The position numbers were made by a program, and so were the translations under genes. The notes beneath the pieces are model-generated. The model was not told the DNA's origin. It did not search any database and was given only the letters and a program-made list of their open reading frames with translations. Of a DNA stretch of 64,000 bases, positions 24,214 to 38,300 are shown piece after piece. Location: NCBI GenBank assembly GCA_030141605.1, contig JAQGDQ010000919.1:16448-80447 (forward strand), given 5' to 3'. The DNA is from Tubiluchus corallicola. Its lineage: Eukaryota; Priapulida; Priapulimorpha; Priapulimorphida; Tubiluchidae. Numbering within the stretch: the first letter of the stretch is position 1; every line of letters starts with the position of its first letter.

Positions 24214-24590
24214 GTGATCTTCAGTTCCAGATGTAGCACCTGCCGGCGTCGGTGATATTCCGTTCCAGATGTAGCACCTGCCGGCATCGGTGATATTCAG
24301 TTTCAGATGTAGCACCTGCCGGCGTCGGTGATCTTCAGTTTCAGATGTAGCACCTGCCGGCGTCGGTGATCTTCAGTTCCAGATGTAGCACCTGCCGGCG
24401 TCGGTGATCTTCAGTTCCAGATGTAGCACCTGCCGGCATCGGTGATCTTCAGTTCCAGATGTAGCACCTGCCGGCGTCGGTGATCTTCAGTTCCAGATGT
24501 AGCACCTGCCGGCGTCGGTGATCTTCAGTTCCAGATGTAGCACCTGCCGGCATCGGTGATCTTCAGTTCCAGATGTAGCACCTGCCGGAG
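24214..24590. repeat. 38-bp tandem repeat, about 10 copies
   Basis: The unit is tgatcttcagttccagatgt plus agcacctgccggcgtcgg. It is GC-rich in an AT-rich region, with few substitutions between units, so recently expanded. Confidence 0.97.
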
Positions 24591-25087
24591 ACTAACTTTT
24601 GTGCTTTTCAACAATTTGTGATTTTGCGTTATTGTGTAATAATGATGACAAGAAGTGGACTCTTTTTAGTTAAAAGTTTTTTCTTTTAAATCTTTTGTAT
24701 TCAGTTACTTAAGTAGGATAAAGCTACAGAAAAAATGTTAGTGTTGTATTATTAATTTCATACCGAGTAATTTTGGGCTGTGTGTAATTTACTGTAACTT
24801 GGCCTTGATCGCGGCATGTTGATTTGGCAGTAGTTCATAGGAAGGAGTTTAAACTCAGCTTATAAAGTTGTGTTGATCTGGGAAAAATCCCTGTGTTTTA
24901 CAAATGTATTAAAATGTGGTTACTGTGCAGTTTTAATGTGTCTAATATGTTGCTGGTACATTCATATCTCAGTTTGCCAGACAAAAGCGGGGAGACGTCT
25001 GTCCGAATTTGCCGATTGTCCGTATTTATCGATACTAAGCTAATATAAGCAGGCGCCATGTATTAGACTCACGGTAATGTACAATCA
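24591..25087. other. Spacer between PHF5A and SH2B, nothing recognised
   Basis: No open frame or repeat identified. Confidence 0.4.
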
Positions 25088-25290
25088 ATCACCTAATTGT
25101 CTCAAAAACATCTAGTATGGGCTACTTGTATGCAAAAGTATATAAAAACTCATGGCAATTGACTCAAGTAACTCTGCATAATTGATTGTGAACCAATTAC
25201 ATGTGCTGATTAAACCACTAAACACGCTGACATACAAGCTACGCACTTATCGTTACATGCTGTTCGGATGTAAACAAAGTGATGCAACGC
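25088..25290 (-). mobile_element. Decayed, inverted fragment of MITE family CAGGGATGAGAAT
   Basis: acctaattgtctcaaaaac, gtatataaaaact and gtaaacaaagtgatg are the reverse complement of the middle of 7609-8118, with many substitutions. The ends are lost. Confidence 0.55.
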
Positions 25291-25421
25291 CTGCTAGCAG
25301 TCTGTGTTCGTAGTATGCAGGACCAGATTTTGTTCGAATTTCCCGATATTGATGAAAACGAGATATGAACATACTGTGTTTTGTATTGAGCAGGTGACTT
25401 TGTGTGTGAGTGGTCGTACTA

Positions 25422-25468
25422 CGTGTGTGTGTGCGTGCGTACGTGTGTGTGTACGTGTGCGCGTGCGA
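25422..25468. repeat. Imperfect (GT)n
   Basis: About 47 bp of GT with CG interruptions. Confidence 0.9.
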
Positions 25469-26886
25469 TGTTGTCATTTTTCACCTCTTCCTGCTTGTTT
25501 ATAAATTTTGAAGTATAAAAATGCTCTAAAAGTGCATTCAGTGTGTTTGCTAACAGTCAGTTTCACCAAAGCGTGATGATAATTATTTGATTATAATTTT
25601 GATTAAAGGAAAACCATACCAAATCTGAAACTGTACTTCAAACTGATCTAACCTATAAAATATTGAAAGACAATATATTCATACTTAAGAATGACTTATG
25701 TGAAACCGCAGAAACTTAATTTTGTGTTTGCACGGCTAATTTTTTGTTGTTACACATAGTTTGCCATTCAATAAACAGGTACTAGTGCAGGGGTTAAAAT
25801 GTCTACTTTTTGCCATACTTCTGTATGGGGTAGGATATGAAAAATCATCCTGTTTTTCTTTAGTGAAATTCTGTGGAAGTTCACTACAATGTCACCTTTA
25901 TCAGAAAAAAATATGAGTTGCATTTTTTATAAGTTTCATGTAACTAGAGCACAATGCCATATTGTCATTATCGGTAAATGAAAAAAAATTTTGTCTCGTG
26001 TCTTGTCAGTTGACATGCTCAGATTTTAATGATTTTAATAAAATATTTGTATAAAGTATGAGCTAGCTGTGAAAATTAAATAAATTTTGCTAAAAAATAA
26101 TTTTATACTCGTATTATTTTGTTTAGCAGCTAATATTTTGTAGCAATATTAATAAAATTTGTATAGTGAATTAGTGTAGACAATCATTGCTGTAGGTATG
26201 ATTGTTCTGATTACTTGTATGAAAAATTTTGATACTTTTCTGCATCGGCGTGCAGGTAGCAGCACAAGCGCGGCGTCGGGCAATTTTGAATACGTTTACT
26301 TTGCTCATTTTCTATTCGCTAGAGAACGCCACCTTCGTTTCGTGGCTGTGAAATAAAAATATGAAGTTGTGTTTACTGTCTGGCGAGTCAGTGTTCTTCT
26401 TGTTTGAGATAATTGACACTTGTCTGGTTCTGATGTGGCTGCGATTTACAACAGGAAAAGTAGAACGGTCGTGTTAACATTACAGTGTTTATGCTGCTAA
26501 ATAAAAGTGTTTTTATTGATATGATGATAAAGTAAATAGGTGCATGTCGTGTATAGCTCGTCAATGTGATTACATTTTTAATTCCAGGAATTTGTTGATT
26601 ATTGTAAGACTCGTGACTGTACCTAACTCATTGTGGTTATACTGTAAGTGAGACCACCGATCTCATTTAATCAACTACTGAACGTATAATACTAAATAAG
26701 CTATTCTGTCACACAGTGTCACTATTAGTATTATAAGTATATTCTATTAATTTAACGTCTACTGTAAGTTACTACTAACTGGAAAAGCTGTTTTGAATTA
26801 CGAACAAAATGACGAAAGCGAGTATGTAGGCCTACACAAGACAGAGACAATATCGTAGAGGTGATTACATTGTTAAATTTATAGCA
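25469..26886. other. SH2B upstream region
   Basis: It should contain the SH2B promoter and 5' UTR. 26250-26340 is a little GC-richer (caagcgcggcgtcggg). No TATA box or 5'UTR splice sites can be assigned with confidence. Confidence 0.3.
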
Positions 26887-27555
26887 ATGGCCGGTAGCTC
26901 TAGTGGGGACAACTTTCGACATGGGACATGTGATCCTGGCAATGTGTGGCGTGATTTTTGCGACCGGCATGCACGGGCAGCTGCAGTGGAATTTGCTCGT
27001 AATTTTCGCGTCTTTGTCACCGAACATCACACTTATGCAACTGCGGCTGCGAGAAGAGAATTTGCAGAAAGATACGTTCAACAGTTCATGGAGAGCTTTA
27101 TGAATGGATGCGAATCAAATGACAGACCGGGCACCATCGGCAGAGGTTCGCGACCAACTTCACTACAAATTGCTGCTAATAGGTTATCTCGGAGTTTGAC
27201 TACAGACGATTCTCCGGATAACTTCTCCGGCTGCTCTGAGCCCGAAAGCGAGTCTCCCAAAGTGCGAAAGCCTTTTCTTAGGAGGCTTTCTTTCAAAAAC
27301 ATAAATAGGGTGAGGGGAATATTCCAGAAACAGCATTCGGACGAGGTACGGTTGTCGTCCAGCGACTACGACAAACCCAATAAGAAATTACTGAAACGAA
27401 AAACAAGTAAAATTTTCGTCGAAGTCAAACGTGAGGGAATAGTGAACTATCTAAGCGGTGAAGATGTTTCTGGAAAAGCTAGATGGGAAAAGTGCCGGCT
27501 TATGTTAGTAAAAACTGCTGGTGGATACATGCTTGAGTTTTATGCACCGCCAAAG
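26887..27555 (+). CDS. SH2B: SH2B exon 1: dimerisation domain and first half of PH domain
   Basis: It is 223 codons from MAGSSSGDNF to EFYAPPK; donor CAAAG|gtattt. The open frame runs 13 more codons into the intron, which is not coding. Overlapping open frames in other frames here are shadows. Confidence 0.95.
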
Positions 27556-30500
27556 GTATTTATAGTTAGTATTTTATATTTATTGTATAGCATATAAAAG
27601 TCACATAGCACAAACCATATGCTGAATTGCACTTTCAGAGCATTTCACTGTAACTTCTTCGTCTTCCCAGCTTTTCCCTATTCGGGTTCGCCGTTGTGAA
27701 TGAGTCTTCTCCACGCATTCCTGTTGTTGACCATCTCTTCATTTATGTCTTCCCTTCCCACATGATCTTCACCGACTCTTCTTTTCAGCTGTCCACACCA
27801 TTGCAATCTTGCGAGGCTTCCACTACTTTTACCGTTCCTCTGATATTATTATTTCTAATTTTATCTCTTCTTGTTATTCCCACCATCCATCTCAACATGC
27901 TCATCTCCACCACACCCATTTTCTTCTCTTCGGTCTTCTTTAGAGAAGCTGCTTCCAGCCCATAGATTAGAGCGGGTCTGACCACTTCTTTGTGGACTTT
28001 CCCTTTAAGTCTCACCGACTCATTCATAGAAGGTTTTGGCACAGTTTTTATAGGCGGATGCCCTTCCTGACCCTAACCCTCCCTATTTATCCGGGCTTGG
28101 GACCGGCACTGAGCTGGGCTGGCTTGCCTCCCCCCCCCCCCCCCCCCAGTGGCTAGGTTAGAGCAGTTCACTGAAACTAATATTTGTTTAAGCCAACATT
28201 CTCAAATCTTCAATCGTTAATGTCACTCAATTACACATATTATATTACCATAGTTAAAACTGTGTGTAGCTGTGCTGTCAGATGACTATAATGCTTTCAC
28301 GCGAACCTGGTCAGTGGCGAAATTAAACCAAAGTCTTGACGGCTATTAAAGCACAAATATCCATGTATTTTGTTCACAGTTTTAGCATGGCGTAGGCACT
28401 GCCTGTGACATTGTCACGGCATTTGGTTTTTGTGTTTAAAGGCAACTTTGAGATTAAGCAGTAGTAATACATTAAGTATCTAGTACTTTGAAAATTTTTG
28501 TATAATGTTATACATACGGTCTAATTTAATTTCGAGTTTCGTTTCTTGGCTTTATCTATCCAGATGGAGGTTGCCAAAGATTCCGTAGATGCTTATGTAG
28601 AAGCAGAGATAGGCAACTATTAAAGGCGGTACAGGGTGATAAGAAAAAATAAGTTAGTGTTGTTCTGAGACTTGCCATGGTCGTAAAGAAGACAAAATGC
28701 CTTTTAAGTCTCAAAAATTTTTGCTATAAATCGCCAGCTAAATATGGACAAGAGTCTTGCTAACACAGATACGGGTGTCTCCTGGGGTACCAGTAAGATA
28801 AAATCCTTGCTAGAATGCAAGAGCAAAAAGAATTTTTATTAATTGTGTTGGTGTTAATGCTTAACCCTTTAATACCCGTTGTATCCCGTGGGATACGAGA
28901 ATATTTTCTGCCTTTAAAAGTAATCAAATTTTAAAACTGACAGTTATTTGATCTGTTAATAGTTATTTTGATTTAAGCCAATAACAATAGACTAAAAATG
29001 GTGATAAAATGGCAAATTAAAAAATTTACATAGCATAAAAAAACTGTGCAAGGTACAGTACTTTAGAGACGACTTTGTACAGATCAGCATAGCGTGCATA
29101 CTAAATGTCTTAAATACTTTAAAAAATTATCAACAGTTGCAAAATGAGGCACATTTTATGTTTCCATTGAATCCCAATGTATCCCGTGGGATACAGGCTA
29201 TATTTAGCACGCGGGCACGGGTAGAAAAAAATAATTATTATGTGTAAACAAGATGGACATACTGAACAAAAGTACCAAGCCAAAATTTTTTTCTTATTAA
29301 AAATAATTTGGGATTGAAAGGGTTAAAGGTCAGTAAACATAAATATGGTTTTTCATGCACAGAACACCATTGTTTTGAATGATTTTCCATAAATTTAAAT
29401 GAAATTGTCGTGCTGCTTGCATTATCTGTGTCACAGTAAGGTAGTGGGCAAATATTTTTCACGTGGCATTGACAAGATTTTGGTAAACAAGATCATATTT
29501 GCTGATTGATGACTGATTATTGAATCAGCGTGGTGTACTACATTTCAATGACAAGCAGTAAGAGTCAGCAGTTTGTGGGTAAAGGTAATGTAAGGATAAC
29601 TTCTGACTGATATGATTCACAGCACTTGATGCTTGGTGAACTGAGATAAGTTAGTTATATATTTCCACTCTGCATCTTATAATAAAAATACAGATAATTT
29701 CACTGAAGTAAATATAAATGCAATATAATCCAGAAATTACAAAAGAGATTCTTATGCAGCATACACATGTGCAAATTACATTACAGAATGATTTTGATGC
29801 ATACAGTTTGAGCCTAAAAGCATAGCTTGACAGGCCAAACTGTACGTGGCAATCTTAAAGAAGTGATTAATAATTGAGATAATGATAATATATACACAGA
29901 TGTGGGGAGAGTAGTGAACAAAAGACGAAATGGGGCGAGAGCTGTTTCCTGTATAGAAGTACTTCAAAATTTGTATTATCACTTAAACCGCATGACATTT
30001 TAGCAAATCAACATACTGAACAATGTTTGTTGTCCCTCTTTCAGCTACTGTATTCCTTGTTTATCAGTTATGACGATACGTGACTTCGTGGTTAGGGGTG
30101 AGCATTCTCTACCAGAAAGCGAATTCGAATCGAACCGAATTTGTGACTTTCGAATTCGAATCGAACCGAAATTCAGTGTTTCGAATTCAAACCGAATTCG
30201 AATTGAGTTTGAAAGATTTTCGAACCACCAGTAAAAATTAGTCTTACAAAGATCATGCATATCACTAGATTTTGTTCTGCAATAAAACGACTAGTCATTT
30301 GTTTAAAATTGTGCACAGAAATCACTGCTAAATTATGCTAATTACACGTTGTTTCAGTGTATAAGTGATAAAGAACATATGTGATTGAAGTGCTGAATTA
30401 TTCGAATCTGTAGTTTTGGATTCGAATCGAGTTCGAACTAAAAAACTCGTTCGAATCGAATTCGATTCGGACGTTCGATGCTCACCCCTATTCATGATGC

Positions 30501-33500
30501 TTTAATAATGTAACAAAATCAGATTTTTCGTAACAGCTGTGGACACTTGCTCACAAACTTCATTCAGCAACTTTCTACAGTCGTAAGCTTAAAATTAATT
30601 AACCTTTTTGTTATTAATTTGTTATTAACTTTATTAATAAATAAAAAATTAGAGGTATAAAAGTTTTGGCGATAAACTGAATTACGGAGATTCTAATAAA
30701 ATGTGATTTTTGGTTTACGAATCGAAGCGGCACGCCACATACAGTTATTGTTTTTGCTTGCCTAACATCCGGAATTGGAATAGCTATCAAGATTGCTGGT
30801 TTTGCCAGTAGCACGTTGCTGTGATGTTATTGTTGTGACTTTGTCTGTTCTCACATCTTTTTGTTGTGGGTGGATCAGATGGTTTCCTGTCTCAGCTGGA
30901 GGGCCGGATGGCTCGGCTTATACGTGTTCAAAGCAAAGCTTGCATTTGGTCTGACTCAATGGGCAGTGTCCGTTTTGAACAGACCCTAGTCTAACTTGCA
31001 TTATAACAGAATTTATTTCATGTCTCGTTTCTAGTTTGGAGTATGAACTTGGTGGTCGACTCTCAAGGGGCAGTGTCCGTTTTGAACAGACCCTAGTCTA
31101 ACTTGCATTATAACAGAATTTATTTCATGTCTCGTTTCTAGTTTGGAGTATGAACTTGGTGGTCGACCCTCAAGGGGCAGTGTCCGTCTTGAACAGACCC
31201 TAGTCTAACTTGCATTATAACAGAATTTATTTCATGTCTCGTTTCTAGTTTGGAGTATGAACTTGGTGGTCGACCCTCAAGGGGCAGTGTCCGTCTTGAA
31301 CAGACCCTAGTCCAACTTGCATTATAACAGAATTTATTTGATATCTCGTTTCTAGTTTGTAGTATGAACTTGGTGGTCGACCCTCAAGGGGCAGTGTCCG
31401 TCTTGAACAGACCCTAGTCTAACTTGCATTACAACAGAATTTATTTCATGTCTCGTTTCTAGTTTGGAGTATGAACTTGGTGGTCGACCCTCAAGGGGCA
31501 GTGTCCGTCTTGAACAGACCCTAGTCCAACTTGCATTATAACAGAATTTATTTGATATCTCGTTTCTAGTTTGGAGTATGAACTTGGTGGTCGACTCTCA
31601 AGGGGCAGTGTCCGTCTTGAACAGACCCTAGTCTAACTTGCATTATAACAGAATTTATTTCATGTCTCGTTTCTAGTTTGGAGTATGAACTTGGTGGTCG
31701 ATCCTCAAGGGGCAGTGTCCGTCTTGAACAGACCCTAGTCTAACTTGCATTACAACAGAATTTATTTGATGTCTCGTTTCTAGTTTGGAGTATGAACTTG
31801 GTGGTCGACCCTCAAGGGACAGTGTCCGTCTTGAACAGGCCCTAGTCTAACTTGCATTATAACAGAATTTATTTCATGTCTCGTTTCTAGTTTGGAGTAT
31901 GAACTTGGTGGTCGACCCTCAAGGGGCAGTGTCCGTCTTGAACAGACCCTAGTCTAACTTGCATTATAACAGAATTTATTTCATGTCTCGTTTCTAGTTT
32001 GGAGTATGAACTTGGTGGTCGACCCTCAAGGGGCAGTGTCCGTCTTGAACAGACCCTAGTCCAACTTGCATTATAACAGAATTTATTTGATATCTCGTTT
32101 CTAGTTTGGAGTATGAACTTGGTGGTCGACCCTCAAGGGGCAGTGTCCGTCTTGAACAGACCCTAGTCTAACTTGCATTATAACAGAATTTATTTCATGT
32201 CTCGTTTCTAGTTTGGAGTATGAACTTGGTGGTCGACCCTCAAGGGGCAGTGTCCGTCTTGAACAGACCCTAGTCTAACTTGCATTATAACAGAATTTAT
32301 TTCATGTCTCGTTTCTAGTTTGGAGTATGAACTTGGTGGTCGACCCTCAAGGGGCAGTGTCCGTCTTGAACAGACCCTAGTCCAACTTGCATTATAACAG
32401 AATTTATTTCATGTCTCGTTTCTAGTTTGGAGTATGAACTTGGTGGTCGACTCTCAAGGGGCAGTGTCCGTCTTGAACAGGCCCTAGTCTAACTTGCATT
32501 ATAACAGAATTTATTTCATGTCTCGTTTCTAGTTTGGAGTATGAACTTGGTGGTCGACCCTCAAGGGGCAGTGTCCGTCTTGAACAGACCCTAGTCTAAC
32601 TTGCATTATAACAGAATTTATTTCATGTCTCGTTTCTAGTTTGGAGTATGAACTTGGTGGTCGACTCTCAAGGGGCAGTGTCCGTCTTGAACAGACCCTA
32701 GTCTAACGTGCATTATAACAGAATTTATTTGATGTCTCGTTTCTAGTTTGTAGTATGAACTTGGTGGTCGACCCTCAAGGGGCAGTGTCCGTCTTGAACA
32801 GACCCTAGTCTAACTTGCATTATAACAGAATTTATTTCATGTCTCGTTTCTAGTTTGTAGTATGAACTTGGTGGTCGACTCTCAAGGGGCAGTGTCCGTC
32901 TTGAACAGACCCTAGTCCAACTTGCATTATAACAGAATTTATTTCATGTCTCGTTTCTAGTTTGGAGTATGAACTTGGTGGTCGACCCTCAAGGGGCAGT
33001 GTCCGTCTTGAACAGACCCTAGTCCAACTTGCATTATAACAGAATTTATTTGATGTCTCGTTTCTAGTTTGGAGTATGAACTTGGTGGTCGACCCTCAAG
33101 GGGCAGTGTCCGTCTTGAACAGACCCTAGTCTAACTTGCATTATAACAGAATTTATTTCATGTCTCGTTTCTAGTTTGGAGTATGAACTTGGTGGTCGAC
33201 TCTCAAGGGGCAGTGTCCGTCTTGAACAGACCCTAGTCCAACTTGCATTATAACAGAATTTATTTCATGTCTCGTTTCTAGTTTGGAGTATGAACTTGCT
33301 GGTCGACCAATCCGCCAGCATATCTTCAGTAAGCTATATGTCAAGAACAGGTGACGGGCTTCTGTTTTACTAATCACAAGTCTGTATCAAATTGGAAATA
33401 AATTAGTAGGTGAAGCGATGTATGTCTTGTTTGCTTCTGCGATTTGTACGCAAAAAGGGCTTTGCTACGGGTCTTTGGTTTATGAAGTAAACAGCAGATC

Positions 33501-35286
33501 TGGACTCGCAGGTACAAAGATTAGGACCTGTCTTCAACAGTATAACGTGGGTATTATTTAACGTGGATATTTTATTACCATAAACTCAATGAAGTACTTA
33601 AGAAATGATGTCGTTCCCATCACAGTAGGTGTAAGATGTGATACCTCTATATTTCGAATCTGTTTTGTTATTGTCGGTCATATTGTCGTTGAGGTAGCCT
33701 GCGGTCGTCTACCATAGTCTTCCAAGTTGGTCTTGTTTGGAGGTACTGCGACTACGAACTCCTGTGTAAAAGGAAACTCAGTCTCGGAAGTACTAGATCT
33801 GATATTTGTGCTTAATATTATATTTAGAATACATAATAATAATGTGACTGTGTTTGACGAGGACTAACAGTGTAAAATTCTAAATCGTTGTTCACTTGTT
33901 TATTTCATTCCCGTGAGTGGGGTACGGTTTCTGTGTTTTCCCGCTATTTGAGTGCAACGTCCTACTAGAGTTGTATTGGCGGTACTAGACAAGGCTTGGC
34001 AAGGGTACAATGCCCCAATTTTAACCAGACTGGTATAATGGCCGTCCGCTCAAGCGTAGCCATTCACCAGACGAGATCTCAGTCATTCATGTTTTGAGAG
34101 CATGTCAGTGGAATGTTACCGGCGTGTGATTCAATAAAGTCTCATTGAAATGAAATCAACTGTGAGTGTGGGAAATGGGAAATGATGCTAGCGCGCGCTC
34201 TGGTGGTGTTGGGTTGCCGAAGCCTTTTGTTCTTTTGTGTGCGTTGAAGTCTGTGACTTTTGGCCTGGCCTGTTAGTGCAATTATTTAAAGAGCCTTGGC
34301 GAAAGTTCAAATTTTGCCACTAGGGCGGCGTTGTGTTGGAGGTGGCATATGGCTACGTGTGTCGAGACACCGAGTTAATTATTACTGTAAGGCTGTAATT
34401 GTCGAACGTGCTTGACTGGTGACATTTGTTTCACCTTGTAATTATATTATCTTCTGTTGCTATGGAAGTCTGCCACTTCTTTAAGAGACCGTTGCTGAAG
34501 CCCTTAGGGGAGGATATCATTAACTAAGCTGGGTGGTTTAGTTTCTGCTTGAATAAGTAAATGCAGTCGGGCAATTCCTTGCTATTAGAACATCTCCAGA
34601 TTTGTCTTAGCCAGTTTTCTGTCTGCTTTTGTTGCGCTCTGCATGCTGGAATCTAGATGGGTGTAGTGAGACCGGTACCCAGCATCTATTAAGAGTAGGT
34701 GAATAGTTGTAGGGTTTGTAGTTGTAGCCGTAGGGTTTTCTGTAATGAGGTAAATAGGCAAGGTCACCGTGGCAGATAAAACCACTTCGAAGCACTTTTC
34801 CTAGCAGTTATCCATCCATTTACTTCGAATAGGTTCAGTATTGCTTAACTTTGATTGCTGAGCGTATGTACCACGCGTTTAGCAAGTTTAGATATCCGTT
34901 GAAGACATGTAGGCAGGTGTCCTAGGATTAACTAAAACAGTATCATAATTGCCAGCCGTTTGAAAATTGTATGGAGCGAAGAATAATTATGCACCACATG
35001 TGTTAACTTGTGTTACGTGACAGACAGATAGCCAGATAGACAGACGACTTGACTAAACTAATTAGCGCATGGGCTAGTACAGGTTGAAGAGCTTTGAGAT
35101 TTGTCTTAAGGAGAAGCAAAATGCAGGCTTGCTCACTGTTGTTGTTGCTGCTGCTACTGTTTTCCTGCTATTTGCTGTTGTTGTTGCTGCTGCTGCTACT
35201 GTTTTCCTGCTATTTTCTGTTATTGTTGTTGTTGTTGGTGGTGGTGGTGGTGTTGCTGCTGCTGCTACTGTTTTCCTGCTATTTTC

Positions 35287-35317
<31 letters not shown>

Positions 35318-38300
35318 GCTGCTGCTGCTGCTACTGTTTTCCTGCTATTTTCTGTTGTTGTTGTTGTTGTTGCTGCTGCTGCTGCTACTGTTTTCCTGCT
35401 ATTTTCAGTTGAGAGAATACTTTTTTAAATCAAGCACACTGAGCACTACAGAACATTGTGTTGAATGTAGGATCGTCAAGAACTCAAATCATGAGTCAAG
35501 AGCCAGCTGGAGGGGGGGGTCGGGGAGACGTTTTATGAGGCCTCTTTCAGAAACAAAAATCAAGATAAGTGAAACCACGAAGTTGTACAAATTTCTTGAT
35601 TTTAGACTCTAAAAAACTGTAAAAGCCTAAAACTTGCAAAAGTGGGAGCAATGTACACCAATTTTTGGACCTTCCGGGTCGCAATGCATTTCTTACGTTT
35701 TTGAGATTTCTGGAGATTATGTCCTGTGAATTAAAGCTAAACCGGAAGCACTTCCCACTGCGCCAAAAGTTGGCGGAAAATGTAAATGGGGTTAGATGAT
35801 GAAGCCTTTTAACGATTTAAATTAATTTAGCAAAATTACTATTTTACTTAAGAGAGATTTTGGTGTTCTTAGCTTAGTTCTTAACGTTTAAATGGCACGC
35901 AAGATGTATTTCCGTTTTTTCCACATAAACTTGAATGCAATGGTCGAAATTAGGAGATTCAGAATTTTTCAAAAATCCGGCCCGAAGTACGGATGTATGA
36001 CTGAATTTCAAGCTTCCGGGCCATATCAGGAGTGATGACAACCCTAGTTGTGTGAGTCTCCAATTTTGTTTTTTGCTAATTAACATTTAGCTTTAACAGA
36101 CGCATATAATTAAATAAATTATCGTGACAACAATGCAGAACATCAGTTCAGTCTCTGTAGTCTGTGTGTGCTTAATCACGCGGCCTATTGATTACTGGTT
36201 CATTGCACGTGAACTAGGAACTGTAATCAGAAATTCCGTATCACATAAAACGTTTAGGATTCATCGTATTAGCTCAGGTTGATAAATCCTACCGCAATGA
36301 TAATGAGACTAAAGGTCTGAGTCATAAGTGCATGTTATGTAATTTATTGATGCAACTCCCACGTGCTGTGCTTTCATTCATATCTTGAGTGTAATTACTA
36401 ACCACGAGGGGGATTAAATTGTGCAAATTCACACAGTAGCGAACAGCAATTGTGTGCATTGTCGCCTGTGTTTCTACCAGCATTGTACAGTATACATGTT
36501 GGTACACGTGTATATGGAATTTTATACATTGTTACAGCATTGTGTGCAAAGCCTGCATTGTCTGTAGTCAAGTTGAACATTGTTACTATATTCATTTGTT
36601 ACACAGTAGTCTATTGGATACAATATAATTGTATTTTACTCCGCTATATACATATATATCATCAGTATATGATGGCGTCACAAATGGTATAACTCTAACA
36701 AGAGAAAATAGAGTTGTCGTTGTTAGATATTCTAGCTGTTGTAATAACCCTTCTCACAATTGTACTTTGAGCTATTAACCGTGAGTTTACTAAAACGGCG
36801 CCTACTGTATGTGAATATGATTTAAAATCAGTTATTTCACTTTATGCTGAATTTGGGATAAGCTGGACTGCCTTGACCACTGTTGAATGCGGTGGTGTAA
36901 GCGGAAGGTCCCTGGTTCAATTCCGAATTTTTCACATTTGCACTCTTTTCAAGTTTGGTATCAAAATGTGATTAATTGTGGGTCGGAAACAGTTTTTAAA
37001 CGCGGTTTCCTCCGAATTTTCTCCCATCTTGCATCGCACAAGCTGTTGTTTTCGTTGTCTACTTTCATTGATGACTAGAGACTAGACTGTCTGCGGCTCT
37101 GAAGCCAGACTATTAGCTTAATAGCATGCAAGTGTGCTTACTGTAGCAGTTAAACACGCATGAATTTGCCAAATGAGTTCATTGACTTAACTGATTTAAA
37201 GCACACGAAAACCCTTCATAAACATAAAGCTTGAAAAATTCGTTTTGAAATTTTACATCGCTTACATACTGCCTTTTTGCACACAGGACTTCAGTCGGCA
37301 GTCACGCTGTATAAAACTTGTAAATTTAAACTCCCGCGGTGACCGTTAGACGCAGCCATTTTAACGACAGGTCATTTCAAACAAGTTTAGATAACATTTT
37401 GTAAAGTTTGAAAAAATAACCAGAGCATTCGTAGAGCACAAGTCACTAACTAAGTAAAATTTAAAATTACTGTATCTTGCGAATAAGGTTAAAATACGTT
37501 TTTTGTCACTGAGTAGTGCACCATGGAGGGTGAGTCAACGACATTTTACCACTTGGTGATAACATTTTAAATTATTAATAATTTTCTTTTCTAGTTACAT
37601 AAGTCTTTCCAGCAGGTAACCGAAAATTTAAGTGATATAGTTTTACACGGAAAGTCTTTTGAGACATAATTTAACATTGCTTTTTCTTCCCTTGATTTAC
37701 GTTTGGTGCATGACGTCATGTAATGGCGCCGTCGGAACAGTATTGCGGGAGTTTTGAAATGAAAACAAACAAAAATTCCTTTCAGTGCGAGTACGATATA
37801 CGCATAAAATTGCTATAAAGTAATAGAATTTTTTAAGACGATTTTTCTGAAACTTACTTCAGGCACCCCATTTGTTGTCCTTTAACTGTGATTCTAGGAA
37901 GAATGGCTGTATCATATGTTGAAGTCGGTACAGTGTGTGTTCACAGTGTTTTCTGTTCGGATCTTGGACAATTTCGATGTATTTTTGCGTTTAGCAGCTG
38001 TGCCTTTTTTTGTAAAGTATATCACAAAGACACCCTCTGCAAAACCCTCTTGTAATTCTCTTTTAGATCTTACACGCATGTATAGATTAAATATTAAAAA
38101 TACATATACGTGTCAATTCTTACCTGCTCGATAATTCGGTTAACGGTAAACCGTAGTTTGTGTTGATTTTACTCGTAAATTCTGCTTTGAGAGACTGGGG
38201 TAGATTTCACTCAATACGAAGCAAGTGAAATGTTCAGTCATTCCTAGTACACCCCATAATTATTGTTATATGATACACTGTAACGTCACACCGCTATAAA

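Noticed and set aside
28561-28625. Possible SH2B exon starting ATGGAGGTTGCC after cag
   Set aside because: Stops after about 20 codons, and exon 27555 joins exon 56859 perfectly within the PH domain, leaving no room for it.
37916-38134. 72-codon frame as a small protein gene
   Set aside because: No similarity, no splice or promoter support, in a deep intron.
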